From JABMMZ01 sp040386935 (lineage in GTDB: Bacteria > Bacteroidota > Bacteroidia > NS11-12g > UBA955), in contig JAZKEQ010000006.1 of the NCBI GenBank assembly GCA_040386935.1, positions 1 to 64,000 on the forward strand: a stretch of DNA of 64,000 bases, read 5' to 3'. Under the pieces are notes generated by a model. It made no database searches. It was not told the origin of the DNA and was given only the letters and a program-made list of their open reading frames with translations. Of the stretch, positions 24,706-34,193 are shown piece by piece. The position numbers were made by a program, and so were the translations under genes. Position 1 is the first letter of the stretch. Each line of letters begins with the position of its first letter.

Positions 24706-26612
24706 CGGGCTTTTTTTCTAGCCCTTATAATCGCTAACCTTTGGTCTATGGATTGTACTTCTAAACTGTTGCCGGTGGTTTGAAACATCAGGCGCATATT
24801 TTCTAATGCTATTTCAAGATCAGGATCAAGCATCAATGCTTTGTTGAAATATGTTTGCGCCTGTAGGTATTCACTTTTTTGCAAATGGATAATGCCTAAA
24901 TAAGCCCAGCTCTCTGCGTTCTTGCTGTATAGTAAATTGAGCTTTTTAAAATTCTCTGAAGCTTGTGCGGTTTGTTTATTCTTTAAAAGCAGAATGCCGT
25001 TTTGTAAAATAAAATCCAGATTGGTAGACTGTAACCTCAAACAGGCTTCCATCCACTGTGAAGCCAATTCAAACTGACCTATTTTTTCAAATGCTTTTGA
25101 TACTCTATAATTGGTCCAGGCATCATCGAAATATTTTTGGGGTGTTGCCAATTGCGTAATATTGAGATAGGCACCCGCCATATAGTTATAGTGAATGATG
25201 GTTTGTAATTCTACCTGATTACCGGCATTCAGTTTTTTAATCTGTTCCTTGGCTTTTTCAAGGTATAATTTGTTGTTGTCAAACTTTTCGAAGTAGGAGA
25301 TATAGGCTTCAGCCAATGTATTGTCATCGGGATTTTTATTCGTGATGCATCTCAATCCTTTTAATTTTAAATCACTCTTAGCAACTCCCTTTACAGGTTT
25401 TCTGATGTAGTGGTCGTGAACGGATACGTGAGGAATATCTACTGTAGCAGAACTTGGCATATGGCATTTCACACAATTATTAGCTTCAAGGTCCAATGAT
25501 TTTTGAGGGGCATTACAATGCACTTGTTCGCTTGTGCTGTGGCAACTCTGGCACTTTGAATTGAATATATTGGTATTGGTGCTTCTTACTGAGATGTGGG
25601 GATTATGACAACTGATGCAGGTGAAACCTACTTTCGCATTTTCATTGTCAATATTGCCTTTAACGGATGATAGGAAACATTTGCTTTGCTGAAATCTTTC
25701 AGCATGAGCTGCCATTATGAATTGGTCGCCATTCTCATATTCAGGAGAGAATTGATCAAAGGTATTTGATAAAACCATACCCGGTCTAAAGTCTTCGAAA
25801 TTCTTGCCGGGTTTCAGCACTGCATTGCCTTGTAAATGGCAGCGCTGACAAATATCTATCTGTCTTTGCCACGACAGTTTTCGGGGATTGACAATGGTGT
25901 AATCAATGTACTTAGAAGTATCAACTACGAGTCCTTTTGATTTCTGTTGAACGTGAATTTCGCCAGGACCATGGCAGCGTTCGCAGCTTATACCATGCGG
26001 TATTTCAGTGTAGCGGTTGTCGCTCTGTTTGTCGTAGGTAGGTAAACTATTATGACAGCTCAAACACTCCATACCAATTTTCCTGCTGAACCTTGTATTG
26101 TGTCCGCCTTCGAATCCCGGTGGTAAATCCCATTGCCCTTTTTGGGTGTAAAAAGTGAGGGGCGCCTGAAAGACATACCCGTTTTCTTCTGTCATGTGAG
26201 AATTGGTATGATGCCCAGATCCTATGATATAGGAAATTTTTTCAATGCGTTTATGGATGGTGTCTTTGCCTTTTAATCTGTATTCTGTAAGATACAAGGC
26301 ATTGTTTTGCCATGAAGGGAAATAATACAGGTCGAGGAAGGTATCGTAAACAGGTTTAATGTTTTTAAATACGGCCGATGATTTAAGGCGCGAAGCTGTA
26401 TCAAAACTTTTACCCATGCCGGTTTCAAAAAAAGTATTTCCCATGTCCGTGTGGCATTGGATACACTGTTTTGATCCTATATATTTAACGGTGTCGTGGT
26501 GATTGAGGTAAGGCGAAACATTCCCTGCCTCATCGCGTTTTGATTGCTCTTTACAAAGCGTTAATGTAATGAGTGTTGCCAGTCCTGCTATAATGCCAAC
26601 AACTTTTTTCAA
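24702..26612 (-). CDS. Heptaheme c-type cytochrome with C-terminal TPR repeats
   Basis: The 636-residue exported protein has seven CxxCH heme sites, at Cys50, 183, 210, 255, 332, 354 and 380, then tetratricopeptide repeats at about 470-620. The N-terminus is a signal peptide or anchor (VVGIIAGLATLITLTLC); Cys20 is preceded by Leu, a poor lipobox. Heme spacing resembles the octaheme/multiheme oxidoreductase group, but no catalytic heme with a non-His ligand is apparent. It may move electrons in the periplasm. It starts with TTG 11 bases after the rhodanese gene, making them one operon. No heme-maturation gene is nearby. Confidence 0.87.
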   Translation of the reverse strand: MKKVVGIIAGLATLITLTLCKEQSKRDEAGNVSPYLNHHDTVKYIGSKQCIQCHTDMGNTFFETGMGKSFDTASRLKSSAVFKNIKPVYDTFLDLYYFPSWQNNALYLTEYRLKGKDTIHKRIEKISYIIGSGHHTNSHMTEENGYVFQAPLTFYTQKGQWDLPPGFEGGHNTRFSRKIGMECLSCHNSLPTYDKQSDNRYTEIPHGISCERCHGPGEIHVQQKSKGLVVDTSKYIDYTIVNPRKLSWQRQIDICQRCHLQGNAVLKPGKNFEDFRPGMVLSNTFDQFSPEYENGDQFIMAAHAERFQQSKCFLSSVKGNIDNENAKVGFTCISCHNPHISVRSTNTNIFNSKCQSCHSTSEQVHCNAPQKSLDLEANNCVKCHMPSSATVDIPHVSVHDHYIRKPVKGVAKSDLKLKGLRCITNKNPDDNTLAEAYISYFEKFDNNKLYLEKAKEQIKKLNAGNQVELQTIIHYNYMAGAYLNITQLATPQKYFDDAWTNYRVSKAFEKIGQFELASQWMEACLRLQSTNLDFILQNGILLLKNKQTAQASENFKKLNLLYSKNAESWAYLGIIHLQKSEYLQAQTYFNKALMLDPDLEIALENMRLMFQTTGNSLEVQSIDQRLAIIRARKKAR

Positions 26613-26623
26613 ACGTTAATATT

Positions 26624-26923
26624 TTATCCCAGTGCCTGATAAGCCATTGCTCCGCCAATCAGATTGCGCACATTGGTAAATCCATTCTGAACCATAAATG
26701 CTTTTGCTGCAGCACTTCTTGCACCGGCTTTGCAATGGACAATTACTTCTTCATTTTTCAAATCTTCAAGATCATCAATTTTGCCTTGTAATTCTCCAAG
26801 TGGAATCAGTTGGCCACCCATGTTGTATTCGTCAAATTCCCATTGTTCTCTTACATCAATCAGGTGGATAGCTTCTCCTTTTTCAATGCGTTCCTTTAAT
26901 TCTTCAACTGTAATATCTGTCAT
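26624..26923 (-). CDS. Single-domain rhodanese-like protein
   Basis: The 99-residue protein is one rhodanese domain: IHLIDVREQWEFDEYNMGG, then the active loop HCKAGARS with catalytic Cys64, then a closing LIGGAMAYQALG. Such proteins move sulfane sulfur as a Cys persulfide, often between thiosulfate or polysulfide and thiol acceptors. There is no signal peptide, so it acts in the cytoplasm, whereas the next gene's cytochrome is exported. It lies 5 bases after a T9SS protein gene and 11 before the cytochrome gene. Confidence 0.92.
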   Translation of the reverse strand: MTDITVEELKERIEKGEAIHLIDVREQWEFDEYNMGGQLIPLGELQGKIDDLEDLKNEEVIVHCKAGARSAAAKAFMVQNGFTNVRNLIGGAMAYQALG

Positions 26924-26928
26924 GTTGT

Positions 26929-28866
26929 TTATTCTGTTTTAATGAATTTTTGTTTGTATACGGATTTGTTTTCGTCTGTGATAACAAGGGTATATACGCC
27001 ATTTGCTAAACCGGTAATAGTAAATTCTGATAATGCATTGCCATCTATAGACATTACCTCACGTCCGGTTATGTCATAGGCTTTAATTTGGGTAATTTGA
27101 TTGTCGCATTTAATGCTTACAACATCTTTTCCATTGCTTGGATTGGGATATACAACCAATGGTGTTTTTTGTATGGTATTAACTGATGCAGGATTTTTAA
27201 CAATTACTTTTTCGCCAACAATAGGGCGCATCATCACAGCTCCTGTAATACTGGCTGCTACTTTATCCCAATAACCATTCAGGTTGAAAAATAAATTGGG
27301 ATTGCGAAAGTCTTTCTCCAGAGCATAGCGGTAGTTGTTGTCATAGCCTACATTCAAAATAAAATTAATGTTCTGTCTCCAACCAATATAAAAATTGCCT
27401 TGAGAAAGTACAACTGCTGTATCAAAAATAAAATCTACAAAACCATTGATGGAGTCTTTGTAAAGAGGATAAGGAACTTCAACTCTTCTTAGCAATACAT
27501 CATTATCCATGTTGTTGGCAGGGGGTTCACTGATGGTTTTCCAAACCATTAATTCAAATGATTTTGATGAGACATCGGTCACCGATTGATTGAAGAATAT
27601 TGAAATACCTCTTAAAGTATCCGCTTTAGAACTTCTGAATTTAATAGCTGCATAACCGGGTCCATTGGGCAAGGTTGCATAATCCAAACCATAACCACCT
27701 TCAGCTGATCCATCATCATAGGCATAATAATTATTGAATTTCACTTCTTTAACAATGGTGTTATTTGAATAATCACTTTTATAATCTCCTTCTTCGTCAT
27801 CATTCACACCTGCAATAACGGTACATGACATCTTAATGGTTGGTTTTTTGCCGGGTAATGAATTGAAATTGGCCTGGCCGAACGAATCGTTAATTTCACT
27901 AAGACCCTCAATGTTTTTCCCTATTGTAGTAGTTGGTACGTTAAATAATACCTGGTTGTTTTCGTCTTTTATATTATAAGAAAGGAATCGATTTACAGTG
28001 ACAGGATTATTGTTTTTTATCGTAACAATGTTTTTGTCAAGTGTATTGTAAGCGGCATCTACTTTATAATGGTCGTAGGGCATCGAGCTGTACCATTTCA
28101 AAGGCCCGTCAGGAATTCTATTGATAGTGACATCTGCAGGGCTTGTATCGTTTCTATTTCTGTCGTAGTTAAAGCGGATATAATCAAGATGCCACTGATT
28201 CATATTGCCTGTATTGCGTGTAAAATTAATGAACCTGAACTGAAAGCCGTTAAAGAAGTATCTCAAATCTTTCAAAGGAAGCAATATCTGTTTAAATGAT
28301 TTGATTTTACTGCCTGATACCTTCCAAACTGTTTTCCATTCATTGCTGCTGTCTTTGAATTTTAAAACAAAAGAATCAGTATTGTCAGATACATCACCAT
28401 AGCCTTGTGGCTGATAAAAGAAACTGAAGTATATTGAATCGGCAATAGCGTAAGGGGTAGTTGTTGAGCCAATAATGCGGTTTTTTAAATTGATCGGCTT
28501 GCTGGTCAATGTATCGCTTGGGCCTTGAGTATTGCCACTGAGTTGACGGTAGGGTAGGCCTTTTGAATTCAGATTGTCGAAGGTTGCAACACCATACGAT
28601 GGAGGGGATACTGCAAAGTGGCGGTTTACATACACTTGGTTATCCAACCATCTTTTTGGATCAGGGTGCAAGGTGGTATTGACAAAGTCTTCAAAAAAAG
28701 GAAGCGTAAGCGTATCGCCTTGTGCGCGTTTTAAACCTACAGAGGGAGCTTTGTAATTAAATAATGAAGCATTCGATTTTGGGGCGGTAATAATAGGACC
28801 CGGACCCTGAGCAACACAATTGATTAACTGGTAAAAAGAGAATAAAACAAGACAATACTTTTTCAT
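26929..28866 (-). CDS. T9SS type A secreted protein of unknown function
   Basis: The 645 residues start with a signal peptide ending near CVAQ. The C-terminal 75 residues are a type A sorting domain (VYPNPSNGKDVVSIKC, YDITGREV, FTITGLANGVYTLVI, KFIKTE). The body has lectin/jelly-roll-like beta sequence (TLPFFEDF near the start, WHLDYIRF midway) typical of T9SS-secreted Bacteroidota proteins. No catalytic motif is visible. It is in a run of same-strand genes: 65 bases after the PASTA gene and 5 before the rhodanese gene. Confidence 0.82.
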   Translation of the reverse strand: MKKYCLVLFSFYQLINCVAQGPGPIITAPKSNASLFNYKAPSVGLKRAQGDTLTLPFFEDFVNTTLHPDPKRWLDNQVYVNRHFAVSPPSYGVATFDNLNSKGLPYRQLSGNTQGPSDTLTSKPINLKNRIIGSTTTPYAIADSIYFSFFYQPQGYGDVSDNTDSFVLKFKDSSNEWKTVWKVSGSKIKSFKQILLPLKDLRYFFNGFQFRFINFTRNTGNMNQWHLDYIRFNYDRNRNDTSPADVTINRIPDGPLKWYSSMPYDHYKVDAAYNTLDKNIVTIKNNNPVTVNRFLSYNIKDENNQVLFNVPTTTIGKNIEGLSEINDSFGQANFNSLPGKKPTIKMSCTVIAGVNDDEEGDYKSDYSNNTIVKEVKFNNYYAYDDGSAEGGYGLDYATLPNGPGYAAIKFRSSKADTLRGISIFFNQSVTDVSSKSFELMVWKTISEPPANNMDNDVLLRRVEVPYPLYKDSINGFVDFIFDTAVVLSQGNFYIGWRQNINFILNVGYDNNYRYALEKDFRNPNLFFNLNGYWDKVAASITGAVMMRPIVGEKVIVKNPASVNTIQKTPLVVYPNPSNGKDVVSIKCDNQITQIKAYDITGREVMSIDGNALSEFTITGLANGVYTLVITDENKSVYKQKFIKTE

Positions 28867-28931
28867 AAACCTTTAACAAAAATACTGAGAATTTATTGTA
28901 TTTGTGCGCATTCCTGACAAAAAACTGAATT

Positions 28932-29528
28932 CTATAGTTCGTTGGCAGAGCCGTTTTCAATAATTTGATTGGCTGTATCTCTATTTGAAATCTTTTTAGA
29001 GATAACAATATCGATGATAGACCCTTTGTCTATCAATGTATTGGCATTGATATCCTTGCCTTTGTATTTTTGTTTAATCACCAAACCGCTGCCAAATGTA
29101 CTACTAACAGAATCCACCCTTCCGAGTTTTAATCCGGCATTCTGAAGCAGCACTGTTGCCAGGTTAGCTGAACCGTTAGTAAGCATGGGCATTTTTACTT
29201 TTGGTTTAATACCGGTATTGACTACAACATAAATTTTGCGACCCGGTTTTACATTCATATCAGCCACCGGATCCTGTTCTACAATCGTCATGGGTTTCAA
29301 ATCCTCTTTGTAGACAGAATCAATCACTATCAGTTCAAGCGATTCATTGTCTAATGCAGAAAATGCATTTTCAGCCGACATGCCAATTACATCGGGCACT
29401 TTTACACTCTCCCCGTGACGTGTAAACCAGCCTGTTAAAAACATGGCAATAATCAGGTAAACAACGAAGGCTCCTGCCGCTAAAGCAAGATGTTTGAAGA
29501 GGGTTTTTAGTGTTAGTCCTTTGAACAT
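28932..29528 (-). CDS. Membrane-anchored PASTA domain protein
   Basis: The 198-residue protein has one transmembrane helix at about 12-33 with a short basic cytoplasmic tail, then PASTA-type repeats outside: VPDVIGMSAENAFSAL to PGRKIYVVVN, and MPMLTNGSANLATVLL to DKGSIIDIVIS. PASTA domains in kinases and penicillin-binding proteins bind peptidoglycan fragments. Here no kinase or transpeptidase is attached, a form common in Bacteroidota. It probably acts at the cell wall. It follows the hydrolase gene by 47 bases on the same strand. Confidence 0.88.
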   Translation of the reverse strand: MFKGLTLKTLFKHLALAAGAFVVYLIIAMFLTGWFTRHGESVKVPDVIGMSAENAFSALDNESLELIVIDSVYKEDLKPMTIVEQDPVADMNVKPGRKIYVVVNTGIKPKVKMPMLTNGSANLATVLLQNAGLKLGRVDSVSSTFGSGLVIKQKYKGKDINANTLIDKGSIIDIVISKKISNRDTANQIIENGSANEL

Positions 29529-29575
29529 GCAGTGATAATTGTTGCAAAAATGATGATTTTATCGGGATAAAAAAA

Positions 29576-30256
29576 TTAAATAGCCCTGATCAGGAATTCA
29601 TTGCAGGCTGCGCCTACGGCATCTGCATTCATGCGTTCAAGAGAATGTGGCTGTTCTTCAATAATTGAAGTTGAAAATGAAGGACATTTTTCAGCAAAAG
29701 CAAGTGTTTCAGCAACTGTTACCATTTTATCTTTACTGCCCAGCAGCATGTGAACTGGTATTGTATTGTCGCTGAAATCAGAAGTGGATAAGGGATGTTT
29801 GCCTATTGATTGCATGATGTCGCGGGTAGTTGCAACAATTGTATCAAAATGCTGATGGTGCTCAGTCCTCAATTTTTCGTGTATAGGTGCAAGATTCTCT
29901 AATGTTACTTTGCTGCATTCTTCATCGGCAATGGCCTGATTCCAATTCAACTTGGTAGCCAGTGTGATGAGGGTCGTTAATCCCTGCACCTTATCAGCCA
30001 GCATTTGTAGACCTACATAGCCACCCAAACTGTAGCCAATGATGGCATAAGCCTGTATGTTGTTGCTTTGAATGTATTGCTGAACAGTATCTGATAATGC
30101 CTGGAGTGAGTATGTGTCGAGGGTTATATCAGAATTGCCGTGACCTGGAAAATTCAAATTGTGTATTGTAAATGAATTTTCAAATGCAGGGAGAAATCTC
30201 TCCCAATGGGAATTACAACCCAATGCACCGTGAAGAAAAATCAAATGCCTAGACAT
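29576..30256 (-). CDS. Alpha/beta hydrolase
   Basis: The 226 residues show an alpha/beta hydrolase fold: oxyanion-hole segment FLHGALGCNSHW, nucleophile elbow GYSLGG with Ser76, acid in LLGSKDKMV, and catalytic His in the EQPHSLERM region. The fold serves many esterases and related enzymes, so the substrate cannot be named. There is no signal peptide. The start lies 3 bases after purH, so it is made from the purH transcript, with no obvious functional link to purine synthesis. Confidence 0.85.
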   Translation of the reverse strand: MSRHLIFLHGALGCNSHWERFLPAFENSFTIHNLNFPGHGNSDITLDTYSLQALSDTVQQYIQSNNIQAYAIIGYSLGGYVGLQMLADKVQGLTTLITLATKLNWNQAIADEECSKVTLENLAPIHEKLRTEHHQHFDTIVATTRDIMQSIGKHPLSTSDFSDNTIPVHMLLGSKDKMVTVAETLAFAEKCPSFSTSIIEEQPHSLERMNADAVGAACNEFLIRAI

Positions 30257-30259
30257 TGC

Positions 30260-31783
30260 TTAGTGTTTAAAATGGCGAATGCCTGTTAATACCATGGCCT
30301 GGCCGTTTTGGTTGGCGGCATCAATACTGTCTTGATCTTTGATACTGCCACCCGGTTGTGCAATTGCTTTAATACCTGCAGTATTCGCTAATGCAACACA
30401 GTCAGGGAAAGGGAAAAATGCTTCTGAAGCCATGGCTGCACCTTTTGTATCAAAACCAAATGTACCGGCTTTTTTGATGGCAAATTCCAATGCATCAACA
30501 CGCGATGTTTGTCCGCATCCCATGCCGATTAATTGTTTGTTTTTTACAATTGCAATGCCATTTGATTTAAGGTGTTTTACTGCTTTGATGGCAAACTCCA
30601 GATCAGATAATTCCTGAGTAGTAGGGGCAACGGTGGTCGCCACTTTAAAATTAGCACTGATTTCTGTACTCCAGTCCGACTGTTGTGCCAATACACCATT
30701 CAATAAGGTTTTATAAATAACTTTATTGTTGGGTTGTTGTTTTACTTTAACAATAATTCTGTTTTTCTTTTCTTTCAGAATTGCCAACGCCTCAGGTTCA
30801 AAATCGGGTGCTGCTACTAATTCAAAAAACAAAGTACTCATTTCCTGAGCAGTTGCTTTGTCAATGGTTTTATTAGACGCCAATACTCCGCCAAATGCTG
30901 AAAGGGTATCACCTGCAAACGCTGCCTGATAAGCTTCGTGTATGGTGTTTCTGCTTGCCAGTCCACAGGCATTGGTGTGTTTGATAATGGCGAAAGTAGG
31001 TTCTGAGAATTCTGCAATCAGTTGCAAAGCCGCTTCAACATCTACCAGATTGTTGTAAGAAAGTTCCTTGCCGTTTAGTATGTCAAATATTTCATCGAGA
31101 TTGCCGTAAAAAGTACCTGATTGGTGCGGGTTCTCACCATATCTCAATGTTTTTGAATTCAGAATACTGTCTTTGTATACCGGCAGGTTTTCTGTATTGT
31201 TAAAGTATTGGAAAATTTTGGTATCGTAATGCGATGAGGTCATGAATGCCTTTGCTGAGAACAATCTTCTGTCCGATAAATCTGTAGAACAGTTTTTTGA
31301 TTCCAGTAAAGTCAATAAATCACTGTATTGGTTTCTGTCTGATACAATCAGTGTGTCATTGAAATTTTTTGCAGTAGCGCGAATTAAAGAGATGCCACCA
31401 ATGTCTATTTTTTCGATGATATCAGCTTCTGAAGCACTTGATTTTACAGTTTCTTCAAATGGGTATAAGTCAACAATGACCAAGTCGATGGTTGGTATCT
31501 GATGTGCTGCTAATTGTGCTGTGTCATTCGGATTGTCTCTTCTAGCCAGAATACCGCCAAATACTGTTGGATGCAATGTTTTTACTCGGCCATCCAATAT
31601 CTCCGGAAAACCAGTCAGAGTTTCAACTGCAATTGCCTCGATGCCCATGTCGCGAATAAATTTAAGGGTGCCTCCGGTAGAGTATATGGTAACACCATGA
31701 GCGTTGAGTTTGGTAACTATTTGATCCAGTTGATCTTTGTAAAATACAGAAATAAGGGCTGATTGAATGGGTTTTAACGACAT
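30260..31783 (-). CDS. purH: Bifunctional AICAR transformylase/IMP cyclohydrolase
   Basis: PurH performs the last two steps of IMP synthesis. The 507-residue protein has the cyclohydrolase domain (ALISVFYKDQ, STGGTLKFI, GRVKTLHPTVFGGILARR) in the first 190 or so residues and the transformylase domain after RYGENPHQSG, with KHTNACGLA and a C-terminal GGSIKDQDSIDAAN. The ATG at 31783 is preferred to the TTG four codons upstream because the family begins with this short leader. It heads a six-gene run on the minus strand down to 24702. Confidence 0.96.
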   Translation of the reverse strand: MSLKPIQSALISVFYKDQLDQIVTKLNAHGVTIYSTGGTLKFIRDMGIEAIAVETLTGFPEILDGRVKTLHPTVFGGILARRDNPNDTAQLAAHQIPTIDLVIVDLYPFEETVKSSASEADIIEKIDIGGISLIRATAKNFNDTLIVSDRNQYSDLLTLLESKNCSTDLSDRRLFSAKAFMTSSHYDTKIFQYFNNTENLPVYKDSILNSKTLRYGENPHQSGTFYGNLDEIFDILNGKELSYNNLVDVEAALQLIAEFSEPTFAIIKHTNACGLASRNTIHEAYQAAFAGDTLSAFGGVLASNKTIDKATAQEMSTLFFELVAAPDFEPEALAILKEKKNRIIVKVKQQPNNKVIYKTLLNGVLAQQSDWSTEISANFKVATTVAPTTQELSDLEFAIKAVKHLKSNGIAIVKNKQLIGMGCGQTSRVDALEFAIKKAGTFGFDTKGAAMASEAFFPFPDCVALANTAGIKAIAQPGGSIKDQDSIDAANQNGQAMVLTGIRHFKH

Positions 31784-31865
31784 AAACGGCTGCAAATTAA
31801 CAACAGAATCCCCTAAAATTTTAGACTTATTTTACACACTGAGGCACAACAAGGGTGATAAGCGG

Positions 31866-34073
31866 CTATTCTGTAATAACAAATTTGCGTGTAAATACCA
31901 GTCCGTTATTGGTAAGTGATAATATATAAATACCTGCAGGCCAGCCTGCTGTAGTGATACTCAATTCACTATTTCCCGAAGTGTCATCTGTACTCATTAT
32001 TTGCTGACCCAAAGCATTGCTGATTGTTAAGTGGGTATTGGCCTTGTTGTTATAGGGATAGCGAATTGTGAAACGACCGTTACCCGGATTTGGGTATACT
32101 GAAATATCTGACAGTGGTGTGGTATGGACATCTGATGTAAAATCATTGAACAAATGGCTGATGCCGGCATTCAATATAGAGCGTTTGTAAATGTCCGATT
32201 GATACTCGGCAACAAATCCAATAAGGAAAACATCATCGGGCTTATAGCGACTTTCATTTTGCCCTGCACTGTCTTTTGTATTGCAGTATTTTGATTTATT
32301 TTTAATGGCGTATTCAACAGTTTCTGTTTCAGGAAGGATATAGGATACATTCAGAGTAAATTCATCACCGGGTTTAATGTATTCAGGCAGGCTGCTGTCT
32401 TTGCCCCAGGCGCTGTGTGGCATATCCAAAACAACAAATTGGTGGAGGTAGCCATCCATATAGTGTTCTTCGTAATACATCGGATGTGTTGGACCACCTA
32501 ATCCACCCAGATAATCCTTACTGAAATAATTGTTCTGACTCCATTGACTTGGGGAAACATAACCTCTAACATTATTTTCAGTCAATATCGCGCCTATGCG
32601 GTAGTTGCCCAATAAATAGTCATAGAATTTTGCCTTAATGGTATAAGTTATTTCTCTTGTTGTGCTGTTGTAATTTCTGTTGATGATGGTTAGTTTGACA
32701 ATACTGGAGTCTTTCTTTTGGATGTTGAGAATATTCTCCCAACCCGGAATCTGACCAGTGAAAAATTTCCGGTCGAATACCCCGTAAGGATAGCCCCTTT
32801 CATAAGTTTCATTCACAATATTGCTTTGTTCAGTTTGCATAGGGTCACCAAAATGATGGGTAATCGGAATGAGTTTACTTTTTAATAAGGCGGCATTGTC
32901 TTCAGCAAATAAATGTGCATTGGGGCAATAGCCACACCATCCACCGGTTGATACTTCAAGCATCACATTTCTAGAAATTGGTGTAATACCCAATATTCTC
33001 AGCGATCTTGTTTTTTTTGCAAATACTGTAGAGTCTGAATTGAATGTATCCTGAGGAGAGAGGGCCAATACGGTTATTTGGTTGATGGAACCTGCAATGC
33101 CACTTACCCATTGTGTGCGATGGGTAATGGTAAGTGTATTTTCACCACAAGGCAATAAGCGCAAATTCTTTATAGCTAAATCTATAGTATCTCTAATGGT
33201 ATCTTTCTGATTAATGATGTAGTAATAGTGAAAGTAGGTAAGTGTATCACTTCCCAGATTGGTGATTTTACAAGAAATGGGAACCGATTCATTGACAAGG
33301 TACTCGGGTTTTATAATAGCCTCTCTGATGTAGAGCTGATGCAAAGGCTGTTCACCGGGAGTAAATCGGAATATACTGGTATTGATTAATGCAGATGAAA
33401 CTGCCATCGGGAAGCCAATGGGGGCATTTTTCACAAAGTAACCCTGTCCATCGCGATTGACAGCGCCTACCATCCCTTTTACAGATGTTTTGCCAAAGTA
33501 ATTGTAAATGAAATCAAATTGTCCTTTTGTGCCTTCGTATAGTACCACAGCAAATGCAAATACATCTGCGTTGGTAATGGATGCTGATAATGTATCACTT
33601 GCCTGTGATAAACCATAATACTGTATGATGTGTTTTCTGTTGGGAAATTTGCCAGTGGTATAGGTAAATACCTTTACATTAAATTCTTGATTGGGATAGG
33701 GTAGCCTTTTTAATTCAAGGTCGTGCCAGAAAGGTGCAAGCGAATTGGTGATATCTGCAATATTGCTGTATAATGAATCGGGTGTACGTGATACAGTATC
33801 TGAGGTATTAAAAGTGATATAGCCATTATCACTAACTTTATAGTTGGTGTAATATTTACCGTTAAAAAGGAATGGAAATGCAAAGCTCTGGGTGGCAGAA
33901 AGTCTGTTATTGGTTTTAGGTTTTAAAATTCTCTTGGTACTGATAGAATCGTTCACCTTATTTAAATCATAGCCCGAAGGGAGTTCACCGTTCCTTCTGG
34001 CGTAATATATAGACTGAGCACTGCCAGATAAAATCAGAGAATAAAGGAAAAGGAACAGTACTTTTCTTGCCAT
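31866..34073 (-). CDS. Omp28-type thioredoxin-fold T9SS secreted protein
   Basis: The 735-residue protein has a signal peptide (ending near GSAQ), a beta-rich N-terminal half that begins with a Fn3-like or lectin-like domain, and an Omp28-like thioredoxin-fold domain near residues 365-560. That domain has the CxxC motif in STGGWCGYCPNAH, and a type A sorting domain ends the protein (YPNPGNGRFTI, GWPAGIYILSL, KFVITE). The CxxC suggests disulfide exchange at the cell surface, but this has not been shown for the family. It is a close architectural match to the next gene, so the two may be an old duplication. Confidence 0.8.
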   Translation of the reverse strand: MARKVLFLFLYSLILSGSAQSIYYARRNGELPSGYDLNKVNDSISTKRILKPKTNNRLSATQSFAFPFLFNGKYYTNYKVSDNGYITFNTSDTVSRTPDSLYSNIADITNSLAPFWHDLELKRLPYPNQEFNVKVFTYTTGKFPNRKHIIQYYGLSQASDTLSASITNADVFAFAVVLYEGTKGQFDFIYNYFGKTSVKGMVGAVNRDGQGYFVKNAPIGFPMAVSSALINTSIFRFTPGEQPLHQLYIREAIIKPEYLVNESVPISCKITNLGSDTLTYFHYYYIINQKDTIRDTIDLAIKNLRLLPCGENTLTITHRTQWVSGIAGSINQITVLALSPQDTFNSDSTVFAKKTRSLRILGITPISRNVMLEVSTGGWCGYCPNAHLFAEDNAALLKSKLIPITHHFGDPMQTEQSNIVNETYERGYPYGVFDRKFFTGQIPGWENILNIQKKDSSIVKLTIINRNYNSTTREITYTIKAKFYDYLLGNYRIGAILTENNVRGYVSPSQWSQNNYFSKDYLGGLGGPTHPMYYEEHYMDGYLHQFVVLDMPHSAWGKDSSLPEYIKPGDEFTLNVSYILPETETVEYAIKNKSKYCNTKDSAGQNESRYKPDDVFLIGFVAEYQSDIYKRSILNAGISHLFNDFTSDVHTTPLSDISVYPNPGNGRFTIRYPYNNKANTHLTISNALGQQIMSTDDTSGNSELSITTAGWPAGIYILSLTNNGLVFTRKFVITE

Positions 34074-34140
34074 AGATTAACAAATATACAATTTATACCA
34101 ATTGTTTTTATAAAACTATTAAAACGGAATAATTGGACAA

Positions 34141-34176
34141 AAAAAAAGCATCCCGCAAGTGCGGGATGCTTTTTTT
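34141..34176. terminator. Intrinsic terminator
   Basis: GCATCCCGCA at 34148-34157 pairs perfectly with 34160-34169, giving a 10-base GC-rich stem with A-run and T-run on either side. It separates two same-strand Omp28-type genes and would stop transcription of the upstream one (34194-36299). Confidence 0.88.
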
Positions 34177-34193
34177 GAAAATTTTATTTTTAA

